A stretch of 46,321 nt of DNA from positions 1 through 46,321 of the forward strand of contig CAZIUL010000031.1 in the NCBI GenBank assembly GCA_964542475.1, given 5' to 3'. Position numbers and translations under genes: made by a program. The stretch comes from CAZIUL01 sp964542475. Lineage in GTDB: Bacteria > Planctomycetota > B15-G4 > CAYZWU01. This document shows positions 10,891-19,450 of this stretch, piece by piece (the first letter of the stretch is position 1; the number at the start of each line of letters is the position of its first letter). Under the pieces are notes generated by a model. That model was given only the letters and a program-made list of their open reading frames with translations, was not told the DNA's origin and searched no databases.

Positions 10891-11328
10891 AAAACAGAGC
10901 GTTTTTAGACTCAATCCATAATTCGGGCAGTTAATTGAGGCAACAGAGGCATTTTAATTATTAATAGTCAATTGTTAATTATTAATTGTTAATGATTTAG
11001 ACGTAATTCCACCTACAGTTTTGGTAAATGTAACTATCCGTGTTCATCCGTGGTTCTCTTCCTCTTACTCTTTTAATCTTCCTTCTTCACAGACGTTTGA
11101 TTTTTCAGTCCAGCCTGTTTTCATTGGGTGTGCAGATCAGATCCATGTGGTCCGTGAGTCGCCGGCATGCGGGAAGATGTGAAAAAAGCAGCTTTTGCGA
11201 TAATAAATGAACATCGGGAGTACGGGCTCAAGCCGTTCCAGCACATACTCGCGACGCGTCACGGAGCGGCACAGCATCGACCCGTGGATCCTCCTGACGA
11301 GCAGGCGCTACCGGCGTCGGTTCAAAGG
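10891..11328. other. AT-rich intergenic region, no gene seen
   Basis: This gap lies between the Sel1 gene end and the sigma promoter. Bases about 10930-11000 are very AT-rich with repeated TTAATTATTAAT-like words, a plausible binding or easily melted region upstream of the sigma operon. It also holds the 29-bp repeat at 11032-11060. I see no convincing coding sequence or RNA gene. Confidence 0.6.
11032..11060 (+). repeat. Dispersed intergenic repeat, copy 1
   Basis: AACTATCCGTGTTCATCCG followed by TGGTTCTCTT matches 17172-17200 at 26 of 29 positions, and a pyrimidine-rich tract follows in both places. Both copies are intergenic. On the opposite strand each reads as two spaced CACGGAT-like words. 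Confidence 0.65.
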
Positions 11329-11820
11329 TCACGGCTTCAAGGATCCGTGCGGCGAATCCCCCGCGTCTTTGATCTGCGCCAGGGCTGTCCGCGCGATTGC
11401 GTTGCCTTGCTCAGCAGCCATTTCGAACCAGTGCGCTGCCTGCCCGTTGCTCGCGCTCACACCGTCCCCGTGCCAGTACATGAAACCGAGCTTGAGCTGG
11501 GCCTGTAAAAAGCCCTGTTCAGCAGCTTGTTGAAACCACAGGGCGGCTTCCACCTTGTCCTGGCGCGTTCCCTCACCCTTGTAGTACATCCCGCCGACGT
11601 TGTACTGGGCTCTGTCGAGCCCCTGTTCGGCCGCTTTCATGTACCATCCGAGCGCCTGGGAATCGTCTTCAGGAACCCCTTCTCCTGTGTCATACATGAA
11701 TCCGAGACGGTTTTGAGCTTCAGGATCTCCTGCTTCCGCGAGGCTGATGATGTCGGAAAGCCTCCTGCATGCCGGCAGCGCCAGGCAGCACAAAAGCGCG
11801 ATCACAAGGCTTGATCTCAT
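11329..11820 (-). CDS. Sel1-repeat lipoprotein
   Basis: A small exported protein of 163 residues. The ATG at 11820 is preferred (G-rich sequence upstream, lipobox LPAC with Cys18); an ATG at 11847 lacks a properly spaced binding site. After the signal come three to four Sel1-like repeats (AEAGDPEAQNRLGFMYDTGEG, with repeats of AAEQG...AQ and GEG/GDG turns) covering most of the mature protein. Sel1 repeats form helical scaffolds for protein contacts, often in envelope or signalling complexes. It points toward the sigma operon but is about 440 bp from it, so common transcription is doubtful. The partner is unknown. Confidence 0.85.
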   Translation of the reverse strand: MRSSLVIALLCCLALPACRRLSDIISLAEAGDPEAQNRLGFMYDTGEGVPEDDSQALGWYMKAAEQGLDRAQYNVGGMYYKGEGTRQDKVEAALWFQQAAEQGFLQAQLKLGFMYWHGDGVSASNGQAAHWFEMAAEQGNAIARTALAQIKDAGDSPHGSLKP

Positions 11821-12027
11821 CAGCACCCCCCGGTTTTTAAACACCATACCTTGTCATTATTATCGGCAGTATCAGCGCCCAAGACGCATCAAAAATCAAC
11901 CAAGCACCGGAAGGAGCTCCGTTGCCGCACGGCACGGATTCGGCGCTTGAACACTAAGAAACAACAGCTTAAACTCGGTGCCGGATACTTTTGAGTCGTT
12001 TCAGGTGAAATGAGAAAGGACAGGGAG

Positions 12028-13485
12028 ATGAACGGACAAAGCAGCACGAGACGCGATTTTTTGAAAGCCGCGGGAGCCGGCGCTGCCGCGCTCGCAACAC
12101 CCGGATGCGCCTTGTTTGAAAGACGCGACCGGGAGCGGCCAAACATCATCTTCATCATGAGCGACGATCACGCGTCGCACGCAATGACCTGCTACGGAAG
12201 CAGGATCAACGAGACGCCGAACCTCGACAGGATTGCCGACAACGGGATGCGTTTCACGAACTGTTTCTGCACGAACTCCATATGCGCTCCGAGCCGCGCC
12301 GTGATACTCACCGGGAAGTACAGCCACATCAACGGTGTCGTCGACAACCGGGAGAAGTTCGATGGAAGCAGTCAGGCATTCCCCAAGCTTCTAAGTCAGG
12401 CCGGTTACAGGACTGCGATGATCGGCAAGTGGCACCTTAAGAGCGATCCCACAGGGTTTGACTACTGGAACGTTCTGCCCGGCCAGGGAGCTTATCACAA
12501 CCCCGTGCTGGTAGAGATGGGGGAGAAGATTAAGCACGAGGGGTACGTCACCGACATCATAACAGACATGTCGATCGAGTGGCTGAAGGGCCTTCAAGGG
12601 GACAGCCCGTTCCTTCTCATGTGCCATCACAAGGCCCCGCACCGGAACTGGCAGCCTGATGAAAAGCACGCGAGGATGTACGACGGCACGGACATACCAG
12701 AGCCCGACACCTTTGACGACAACTACGAAACAAGGTGCGACGCGGCGCGCGAGCAGGAGATGACCATCGAGCATCACCTGACAGAAAGAGACGTGAAGGG
12801 GCCGTTTCCCGAGGGGCTCGAAGGAGACGAGCTCAAGAAATGGAAGTACCAGCGCTACATCAAGGACTACCTGCGCTGCGTCGCTTCGGTGGATGACAAC
12901 GTGGGCAGGCTGCTCGACTATCTCGACGAGACCGGCCTGGCCCGGAACACGATCGTTATCTATACATCTGACCAGGGATTCTACCTCGGGGATCACGGCT
13001 GGTTCGACAAGAGGTTCATGTACGAGGAGTCGTTGCGCATGCCGCTTCTGGTACGCTATCCGGGCGTGATCGAACCCGGCTCCGTGAACAGCGACATGGT
13101 GCTCAACCTCGACTTCGCGGAAACGTTCCTGGATTGGGCGGGCATCCCCATTCCGGGTGACATGCAGGGCGCGAGCATCCGCCCGCTTCTTTGCGGAAAA
13201 ACTCCTTCCGACTGGCGCAGGTCCATGTACTACCACTACTTCGAGTACCCGGGCGCGCACATGGTGAAACGGCACTACGGCATAAGAACCAGGCGCTACA
13301 AGCTGATACACTTCTACAACGACATCGATGCCTGGGAGCTTTATGACCTGGAGCGCGACCCCGGCGAGCTCAACAACATCTACGGCACACCGGAGAACGC
13401 TGACCTCGTAATGAGGCTCAAAGGCGAGCTTGGCCGCCTGCAGATGCTTTACAGCGACACGATCGGAAGCGGAAACGGGAAGTGA
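12028..13485 (+). CDS. Secreted sulfatase (formylglycine type)
   Basis: An arylsulfatase-family enzyme of 485 residues. The ATG at 12028 has AAAGGA seven bases upstream; an ATG at 12010 is also possible. The N-terminus is a Tat signal (STRRDFLK then an Ala-rich core). Metal ligands D46 and D47 lie in MSDDH. The catalytic site CAPSR (Cys86) fits the C-x-P-S-R rule for conversion to formylglycine, so a maturation enzyme is needed; none is in this window. GKWHLK, SDQGFYLGDHG and the C-terminal ELYDLERDPGE are typical of the family. It likely removes sulfate from organic esters or sulfated polysaccharides outside the cytoplasm. A weak sigma-70-like pair (TTGAAC at 11947, TAAACT at 11970, 17-bp spacing) stands upstream. 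Confidence 0.93.
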   Translation: MNGQSSTRRDFLKAAGAGAAALATPGCALFERRDRERPNIIFIMSDDHASHAMTCYGSRINETPNLDRIADNGMRFTNCFCTNSICAPSRAVILTGKYSHINGVVDNREKFDGSSQAFPKLLSQAGYRTAMIGKWHLKSDPTGFDYWNVLPGQGAYHNPVLVEMGEKIKHEGYVTDIITDMSIEWLKGLQGDSPFLLMCHHKAPHRNWQPDEKHARMYDGTDIPEPDTFDDNYETRCDAAREQEMTIEHHLTERDVKGPFPEGLEGDELKKWKYQRYIKDYLRCVASVDDNVGRLLDYLDETGLARNTIVIYTSDQGFYLGDHGWFDKRFMYEESLRMPLLVRYPGVIEPGSVNSDMVLNLDFAETFLDWAGIPIPGDMQGASIRPLLCGKTPSDWRRSMYYHYFEYPGAHMVKRHYGIRTRRYKLIHFYNDIDAWELYDLERDPGELNNIYGTPENADLVMRLKGELGRLQMLYSDTIGSGNGK

Positions 13486-13514
13486 TACCGCGTCCTGGTG
13501 CTCCCGCACAACCT

Positions 13515-13543
13515 TTGGAATTGTTGTTGAAGGCTGGAATAAT
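13515..13543 (+). promoter_or_regulatory. Candidate sigma-70 promoter
   Basis: TTGGAA (13515-13520) and AATAAT (13538-13543) are separated by exactly 17 bases, in the gap between the sulfatase and the Vps10-like gene. The match is moderate (4/6 and 5/6) and could be chance. Confidence 0.3.
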
Positions 13544-13625
13544 GGGCAATAAAGGGTTATGGTTCGTTCAAAAAAACCGCAACCCGCTGTTGAAACACCC
13601 AGTCTGACGAGAAGGAGAACATCAT

Positions 13626-16418
13626 ATGAGACGTTATGCGAAGTCCGTTCCGGCCCGGGTTGTGTTTATCTCGTTCCTTTTCTTTTTCATCGTTTTTATC
13701 AGCTCCACTGCGAGCGCGCAGGAAGAAGGCAAGGCGGAAATCACCGACCCGAAAGCGCGCCTGAAAATGTACGACGAACACGTGGCCATGAAGGAAAGGA
13801 GCGTTTTCAGGATTCCCGGGTGGAACTTCATCGGTCCCACGAACATCAGCGGACGGATTACCGATGTTGCGGTGAACACACCGAAGGGCAAGTCGTACTC
13901 AATGTACGTTGCCGCAGCATCGGGCGGGGTCTGGAAGACCGTTAACGAGGGGATTACCTGGGAGCCTGTGTTCGAGCATGCGGCGTCCACGTCGATCGGA
14001 AACATCGCCATCGCCCCTTCGAACCAGGACATCGTTTGGATCGGCACGGGTGAGGCGAACATTTTCAGAAGCTCCATGGCCGGCTGCGGCGTTTACAAGT
14101 CCGTGGACGCGGGCGAGAGCTGGCAACACATGGGTCTTGCCGGAACACACACCATTCCGAGGATCGTTATTCATCCCGAAAACCCGGACATCGTCTACGT
14201 GGCTTCATCCGGCCACGAGTGGACCGACAACGAAGAACGCGGCGTGTACAAGACCACGGACGGGGGGAAGAGCTGGAGCAAGGTGCTCTACATCGGTGAA
14301 AAGACCGGGGCCATCGACCTGGTGATGGACCCATCCGACAGCAGCACTCTTTACGCGGCGACCTGGCAGAGGAAGCGCCTGAAGTGGAACGATCCCAGGA
14401 ACGAAGCTGGGTTCAACGGCAGCTCCATTTACAGGACAGAGGACGGGGGCAGGAGCTGGGATGGGGTGACGAACGGACTTCCTCCTGTCGAGTTCAGGGG
14501 CAGGATCGGCATCGACATTTCGATGTCTAACCCATCCGTGCTGTATGCGTTCATCGACAACTACGAGGATGCGCACCCTGAGTCGGAAAAGGATAAGGAA
14601 GACGAGGAAGAGAAGGAGAAGGAGGGAGAAGAAGATGGAGAAGACGAGCAAGAGGAAGAGGTGGAAAGGGATTCATACGGGCGCCCGAGAGGCGCGACAA
14701 TCAAGGGGGCGACCGTTTATCGCACCGATGACAGGGGCGAGACCTGGAAGCAGGTGAGCGAGGAGGGCAGCAGGTACATGGAGTACCTTTCCGCCACCTA
14801 CGGATGGGTGTTCGGTCAGATCCGCGTCGATCCCGCGGACGAGAACAGGATATACGTCATGGGGCTTGCGCTGAACGTGTCAAATGACGGGGGAAAAACG
14901 TTCGAGCGGCTTCGGGGGATGCACGGCGATCATCATGGCCTCTGGATCGATCCTGAAAACACCGACTACCTGCTCAATGCCCACGATGGCGGTGTCAGCG
15001 TCTCCTACGACGGAGGGAAGAACTGGAAGAATTTCACGGACAACCTTCCCATAGTGCAGTTCTACAACGTGGGCTTTGATATGGATGAGCCGTTTCATGT
15101 CTACGGGTCAATCCAGGACCACGGTAGCCGCAGGGGCGTGGTGGAGCTGGGCCGCGGCCGAGACCGCATCCCCGCAACCGAGTGGGAATATGCCCCCGGC
15201 GGCGAGGCATCGAGCCACGCAATCGACCCGACAGATCCGGAAGTGGTCTACTCCGAAGGGTTTTACGGGAACATATCCAGGTCTGATCTCGCCTCGGGGG
15301 ACAGGACAGGGATCATGCCGAAAGCCGGTGAGGACGAGCCCGATCTGCGCGGGCAGTGGCTCGCGCCTTTCATCATTTCGCCCCACAACCCTCGAATCAT
15401 ATATCACGGGCTGAACCGCCTCTACCGCTCAATGAACAGGGGCGATTCGTGGGAAGCGATAAGCAATGACCTGACGTACAACGATGAGAAAAAGGTCGGC
15501 GATATACCGTACCAGACCATATTTGCCATCTCAGAGTCGCCCCTGAAGTTCGGGCTCATCTATGTCGGAACGGACGACGGCAGGGTCCATGTCACAGAGG
15601 ACAGCGGACAGAGCTGGCGAGAGATCGCAGAAGGCCTGCCTCACGGGAAGTGGATCTCCCGCATAGTTGCCTCCGCGTATGACGCGGACACGGTCTACAT
15701 GACGCAGAACGGCAAGCGCGACGATGATTTTGCAGCCTACGTCTGGAAATCCACGGACCGCGGCAGCGGCTGGGAGGATATCTCCAATAACATCCCCTGC
15801 GGGCCTGTCAACGTTATCCGGGAGGATCCTCACGAAGAAAACATCCTCTACGTGGGGACCGATCTCGGTGTTTACGTTTCCGTGAACAAGGGCGGGGAGT
15901 GGCATACCCTCGCAACCGACCTGCCCACCGCCTACGTGCACGATCTCGCGATACACCCCCGCGATAACATCCTGGTGGCTGCGACACACGGAAGGGGAAT
16001 GTACGCGCTTGACGTGGAGCTCATCCGGAAGCTCGATGAAGAGGTCCTGGCCGAGGAGGCAGCGATCATCGACACAAGCGCCGGGAGCAGGCCAAAAGGA
16101 AGGTGGGGCAGGGCGCGGCCCGCTCGCATCTGTTACTACATGAAAGAACCGGGACAGGTAACGATCGTCATATCGGACGAATCCGGCAAGGTGTTGAACA
16201 CGCTTGAAGAGGAAGGCGGCCTTGGCCTGAACACGGCTTACTGGAACCTTACAGCGAAGAAGAAGAAAAAGGAGGCTGGTGAGGAAAAGGGCGAACCCGA
16301 AGAAACCGAGCGCGGCCGAAGAGGAACCGAAAAGAAAAAGTACGCCGATCCCGGGAAGTACAAGGTAAAGCTCATTGTTGGCGACACTGAAAGGGAAGCC
16401 GAGGTCGAGGTCGAATGA
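13626..16418 (+). CDS. Exported Vps10/BNR-type beta-propeller protein
   Basis: A 930-residue exported protein with a signal peptide ending near residue 34 (TASAQ) and AAGGAG upstream of the ATG. About ten Asp-box-like repeats (pattern S/T-x-D-x-G-x-x-W, for example KTTDGGKSW, RTEDGGRSW, SYDGGKNW, TEDSGQSW) run through residues about 100-800. They indicate one or two propellers of the sortilin/Vps10 or sialidase-like kind. A run of Glu, Lys and Asp (about 318-345) interrupts the propeller. The C-terminus (about 840-930) looks like a FlgD-type Ig fold with another charged insert. Such proteins are often annotated as glycosyl hydrolases, but I see no proof of catalysis; ligand binding is equally possible. 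It follows the sulfatase with its own candidate promoter. Confidence 0.88.
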   Translation: MRRYAKSVPARVVFISFLFFFIVFISSTASAQEEGKAEITDPKARLKMYDEHVAMKERSVFRIPGWNFIGPTNISGRITDVAVNTPKGKSYSMYVAAASGGVWKTVNEGITWEPVFEHAASTSIGNIAIAPSNQDIVWIGTGEANIFRSSMAGCGVYKSVDAGESWQHMGLAGTHTIPRIVIHPENPDIVYVASSGHEWTDNEERGVYKTTDGGKSWSKVLYIGEKTGAIDLVMDPSDSSTLYAATWQRKRLKWNDPRNEAGFNGSSIYRTEDGGRSWDGVTNGLPPVEFRGRIGIDISMSNPSVLYAFIDNYEDAHPESEKDKEDEEEKEKEGEEDGEDEQEEEVERDSYGRPRGATIKGATVYRTDDRGETWKQVSEEGSRYMEYLSATYGWVFGQIRVDPADENRIYVMGLALNVSNDGGKTFERLRGMHGDHHGLWIDPENTDYLLNAHDGGVSVSYDGGKNWKNFTDNLPIVQFYNVGFDMDEPFHVYGSIQDHGSRRGVVELGRGRDRIPATEWEYAPGGEASSHAIDPTDPEVVYSEGFYGNISRSDLASGDRTGIMPKAGEDEPDLRGQWLAPFIISPHNPRIIYHGLNRLYRSMNRGDSWEAISNDLTYNDEKKVGDIPYQTIFAISESPLKFGLIYVGTDDGRVHVTEDSGQSWREIAEGLPHGKWISRIVASAYDADTVYMTQNGKRDDDFAAYVWKSTDRGSGWEDISNNIPCGPVNVIREDPHEENILYVGTDLGVYVSVNKGGEWHTLATDLPTAYVHDLAIHPRDNILVAATHGRGMYALDVELIRKLDEEVLAEEAAIIDTSAGSRPKGRWGRARPARICYYMKEPGQVTIVISDESGKVLNTLEEEGGLGLNTAYWNLTAKKKKKEAGEEKGEPEETERGRRGTEKKKYADPGKYKVKLIVGDTEREAEVEVE

Positions 16419-16515
16419 TCCGGCTGCGAGACCGCTCCCGGCCCCTTTTCAGAAACAGGGCATGCTGCGCGCGGGATTACCGGGATAGCACTAACAGGAT
16501 GGAGGGCCGATCAAT

Positions 16516-17103
16516 TTGAAAATCAAAAGTATCTCGGTTTTCTGCGGGTCCAGCACGGGCCTGCGCAAGGAGTACACCGAGGCGGCACGCAGGCTCGGAC
16601 ATGTCCTGGCAAAGCGTAACATATGCGTTATCAACGGTGCCGGAGGCGTTGGGCTGATGAACGAGCTCTCCAATGCCGTGCTTGACGCGGGCGGCCGCGT
16701 CATCGGCGTGATAACCAAACTGCTCTTGAATATGAAGGTCGCCCACCTGGGACTGACCGAGCTCAAGGTGGTTGAAACCATGCACGAACGAAAGGCGCTG
16801 ATGGCAGAGCTTTCCGATGGATTCATCGCGCTTCCGGGAGGGATAGGCACCCTGGAGGAGCTCATCGAGATGTTCACCTGGTCTCAGCTCGGCATCCACC
16901 GCAAGCCATGCGGCATCCTGAATGTGAGAGACTATTTTCGGCCCCTGATGCAGCTTATCGATCAGGCGGTTTCAGAGGGCTTTTTAAAGGCGGAGCACGC
17001 TGCCGTGCTCCAGCAGGCGGAAACACCCGAGTCGCTCCTGGAAAAGCTCGAAAACTGTACCATTCCGAACGTGAAGAAGTACATCGACCTGAAAGTGATT
17101 TGA
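16516..17103 (+). CDS. LOG-family nucleoside monophosphate phosphoribohydrolase
   Basis: A 195-residue cytoplasmic enzyme of the LOG family (once called lysine decarboxylase-like). It starts at TTG, supported by GGAGGG nine bases upstream; no ATG start fits as well. The Rossmann-type nucleotide site reads FCGSS (9-13) and NGAGGVGLM (40-48). The two family hallmarks are intact: M-x-x-R-K around 89-93 and PGGIGTLEE at 107-115. Members split nucleoside 5'-monophosphates, including cytokinin forms, into base and ribose 5-phosphate. Its biological role in bacteria outside plant association is usually nucleotide salvage. It stands alone between the propeller protein and the TPR gene. Confidence 0.9.
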   Translation: MKIKSISVFCGSSTGLRKEYTEAARRLGHVLAKRNICVINGAGGVGLMNELSNAVLDAGGRVIGVITKLLLNMKVAHLGLTELKVVETMHERKALMAELSDGFIALPGGIGTLEELIEMFTWSQLGIHRKPCGILNVRDYFRPLMQLIDQAVSEGFLKAEHAAVLQQAETPESLLEKLENCTIPNVKKYIDLKVI

Positions 17104-17370
17104 ATGCCGGTCCCGCTGTAAAAAAAATCATCGCGTTATGGGGGCGCGTGTTCCTTGCAAACCGGAAGTAAAACTATTCGTGTCCATCCGTGGTTCCCTT
17201 TTTCTTTTTCTTCCTCCGCCACTTCCTCCAGCCTCCGGCCCATTCCTGACGATAAACAATGCAGAGTCGAAAGCTGTTGCTCTCTCAGTAAAAGTGGCTG
17301 TTCCCGGAAAGCCGTCGGATCAAACCGAATCGAGCCGCCGCGCGTGTTGCTTTGAGCCGCAGGAGGACAG
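17104..17370. other. Intergenic region with repeat copy
   Basis: No coding sequence is seen between the LOG and TPR genes. It contains repeat copy 2 (17172-17200) and a long pyrimidine-rich run (about 17195-17230). Confidence 0.55.
17172..17200 (+). repeat. Dispersed intergenic repeat, copy 2
   Basis: AACTATTCGTGTCCATCCG followed by TGGTTCCCTT differs from 11032-11060 at only three of 29 positions, all C/T changes. It lies in the same orientation and is also followed by a pyrimidine tract. Confidence 0.65.
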
Positions 17371-18036
17371 ATGGCCCCTTCAGACACAGAAATGCAGGAT
17401 GATCCGAGCGGTGCCGCCTTCGCTATTCCCAGGGGGAAAACCGAGGAAACGCTGAGAAAGCTCGAAAGCATGGTAAAGCGCAGCCCGGGTTCTGCCGAGC
17501 TTTGCGCCATGATGTGCAACGTGTATCTCGTTCTCGGCAGGACGGAGATCCCGAGGAAGATGCTGGCACGGGCCATCGAGCACGACCCTCTGCTGAGCAG
17601 GACCGTGATCATCAGAAGCACGGCCCTGTACGAGCAAGGCGATTTCGAGGGCAGCGATAAGCTGCTGGAAAGCCTGGTGCATGTTGATCCGCAGAACGGG
17701 GAAGCGTGGAACGACCTGGGCGCGGTGCGCTTTGCGCTTGGTGATTGGACCGGTGCTGAAAAAGCTTTTCGACGCACCCTGGAGCTGATCCCCGGATACG
17801 GGGAAGCGATCCTGAACCTGACCTCGCTGTACAGGGTGCTTAACAAGCCGGATCTTGCTGTCCGCAGTGCGACCATGCCGCTAAAACAGGAAGAGGATAC
17901 AAAAGAGCTCTACATGGAGCTGGCTGCCTTGATAAAGGAGTTCGCGCCGCGGGAGGCAAAGGAGCTCCGGCGGATGGCCATGAGCAGGGGAAGGAGAGTG
18001 ATCCCGGATGAGGCACCAGCCGCAAAGAAGTGCTAA
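17371..18036 (+). CDS. TPR-repeat protein
   Basis: A 221-residue protein without signal peptide or membrane segment, so probably cytoplasmic. GCAGGAGGACAG precedes the ATG. Helical repeats of TPR type are visible in the middle (for example NDLGAVRFALGDWTGAEKAF and the preceding ARAIEHDPLLSRTV unit), about three in all between residues 20 and 170. TPRs are scaffolds for protein binding, and nothing shows the partner. The stop codon TAA is directly followed by the palindrome-tip word CCCGCATATTTC. It converges on the alpha/beta hydrolase gene. Confidence 0.8.
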   Translation: MAPSDTEMQDDPSGAAFAIPRGKTEETLRKLESMVKRSPGSAELCAMMCNVYLVLGRTEIPRKMLARAIEHDPLLSRTVIIRSTALYEQGDFEGSDKLLESLVHVDPQNGEAWNDLGAVRFALGDWTGAEKAFRRTLELIPGYGEAILNLTSLYRVLNKPDLAVRSATMPLKQEEDTKELYMELAALIKEFAPREAKELRRMAMSRGRRVIPDEAPAAKKC

Positions 18037-18050
18037 CCCGCATATTTCGC
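18035..18050 (+). repeat. Dispersed palindrome tip
   Basis: AACCCGCATATTTCGC overlaps the TAA stop of the TPR gene. It resembles the start of the 173-bp palindrome at 37042 (CCCGCATGTTTCAT) and the reverse complement of 45351-45370. Confidence 0.45.
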
Positions 18051-18090
18051 CGTGTACTTCCCTCCTGTGCCCGGAAACGGCGGACAGAGA

Positions 18091-19164
18091 TCAGATGTCC
18101 CAGCCCAGTTCCACCGCCAGGAAATCCTCCGCCACCTCGTTCAGGGTTTTAGGCGGTGAACCGTATTTCGCGGACCATGCCCCATGGCCTTCGCCTTGCA
18201 GAATTACCATCTTGCAGTAGATTCCGTTGAGGATGCACAACGATTCCATGGCTTCCGCATGCTCGAAGTAGAAGACGTGATCTTCCGTTCCGTGGGTTAT
18301 CATGATCGGCGGATCAGCCGGGTCGAACTCCTCTTCGAATCCGAACAGGTATGGAACGGGGGGGATGCCGGCAATCAATTCGAAACATGATCCCCAGAAT
18401 TCGATGCAAGCCTGCACTCCGGGGTCTTCGAACGGATGGTTCTCAAAAGGAATCTGCCCTCCGGGATAGTCAGTGGAAAAGTCATTCGGATCAGTGATTG
18501 CGAGCATGATGGCGCTGCCTGCACCTGAGGATCCGCCGTATGATGCTATGCAGTCCGGGTCGATGCCGTAGTCGCCGGCATGGGCGCGAATCCATCTGAC
18601 CGCAGCCTTGGCATCCACGTAGGATGCCCTCTGAGACACCTGCCATTCGTTGATCCCGTAGGCATCCGGGTTGTCCGTTCCCACCCTGTAATCGATCGAG
18701 AAGCACACCGCCCCAAGCGAGGCGAAATGCTTTGCAGCCTCCACAAAGGGAAAGTAGTTCTTGTCGATTCCCGAAACTCCCCACGCCGCGCCGTGAATGA
18801 TAACCAGGGCCGGTTTGTTCATTGAGGGGTTGTTCGACGGACAGTAAGCATCGAGTTTGAGCTCTTTCTGGTAGGGCTGGCCGAACTCGTCGATACAGGT
18901 GCCGAAGCCGTATGTGACATTATATTCGACATCAAACTTGTCGTAGAGTAGACAGCATTGTCTGTCGCTGCTTGTGGGTGGTTGCGGGGCAGGCCTGCCC
19001 GAGCCTCCGTACACCTGATGAACAATGGGCCCGCCTTTTCCCGCAAACGCAGTGTTCCGGGATAGCAGCGCTGTGGATGAAAAGATCGCGAATGCAAGGG
19101 AAACGGCTGTTGCGATGACTGCCCAAGGAAACATCGGGTGCTTGTGATTTCCTGTTTTTGTCAT
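18091..19164 (-). CDS. Exported alpha/beta hydrolase (esterase/lipase-like)
   Basis: A 357-residue hydrolase. The ATG at 19164 is chosen because GGAG stands eight bases upstream; a GTG at 19200 is less likely. A hydrophobic N-terminal segment (about 14-36) acts as signal or anchor. The fold is that of carboxylesterases: oxyanion HGAAWG (about 124-129), nucleophile elbow GGSSG with Ser212, acid Asp295 in THGTEDHVF, and His327 in GEGHGAW. Two Cys pairs in the N-terminal part may form disulfides. It probably cleaves carboxylic esters outside the cytoplasm; substrate unknown. It is divergent from the large M14 gene and shares a 286-bp upstream region with it. Confidence 0.88.
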   Translation of the reverse strand: MTKTGNHKHPMFPWAVIATAVSLAFAIFSSTALLSRNTAFAGKGGPIVHQVYGGSGRPAPQPPTSSDRQCCLLYDKFDVEYNVTYGFGTCIDEFGQPYQKELKLDAYCPSNNPSMNKPALVIIHGAAWGVSGIDKNYFPFVEAAKHFASLGAVCFSIDYRVGTDNPDAYGINEWQVSQRASYVDAKAAVRWIRAHAGDYGIDPDCIASYGGSSGAGSAIMLAITDPNDFSTDYPGGQIPFENHPFEDPGVQACIEFWGSCFELIAGIPPVPYLFGFEEEFDPADPPIMITHGTEDHVFYFEHAEAMESLCILNGIYCKMVILQGEGHGAWSAKYGSPPKTLNEVAEDFLAVELGWDI

Positions 19165-19450
19165 GACCGATCTCCAGCCCGGCAGATCAAGAGAGTTCAC
19201 CGGCTCTTGTGGGATTTCAACGAGGCGATATAGCAGATCCCGTGATAGAAGTCAAGCGGTATGCCTTGGCCGCAGGCCTTGATTCATCACCCCGGCGTAC
19301 GAGCGGCCGCGAAAACTCATCCCCGCGTGCTTCTTGCATATCAAGAGTTTTCTTGTGCCCCTGTCAATGGTATTATCCGGTTCGGCACCCTTCTGATTGA
19401 CCACGCGATTCAGGACGATTCGGTTTTGTTTTGACGGGAGGATCAACGCA

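Noticed and set aside
12391..13509. A 372-residue minus-strand frame opposite the sulfatase
   Set aside because: Shadow of the sulfatase, which has a full active site.
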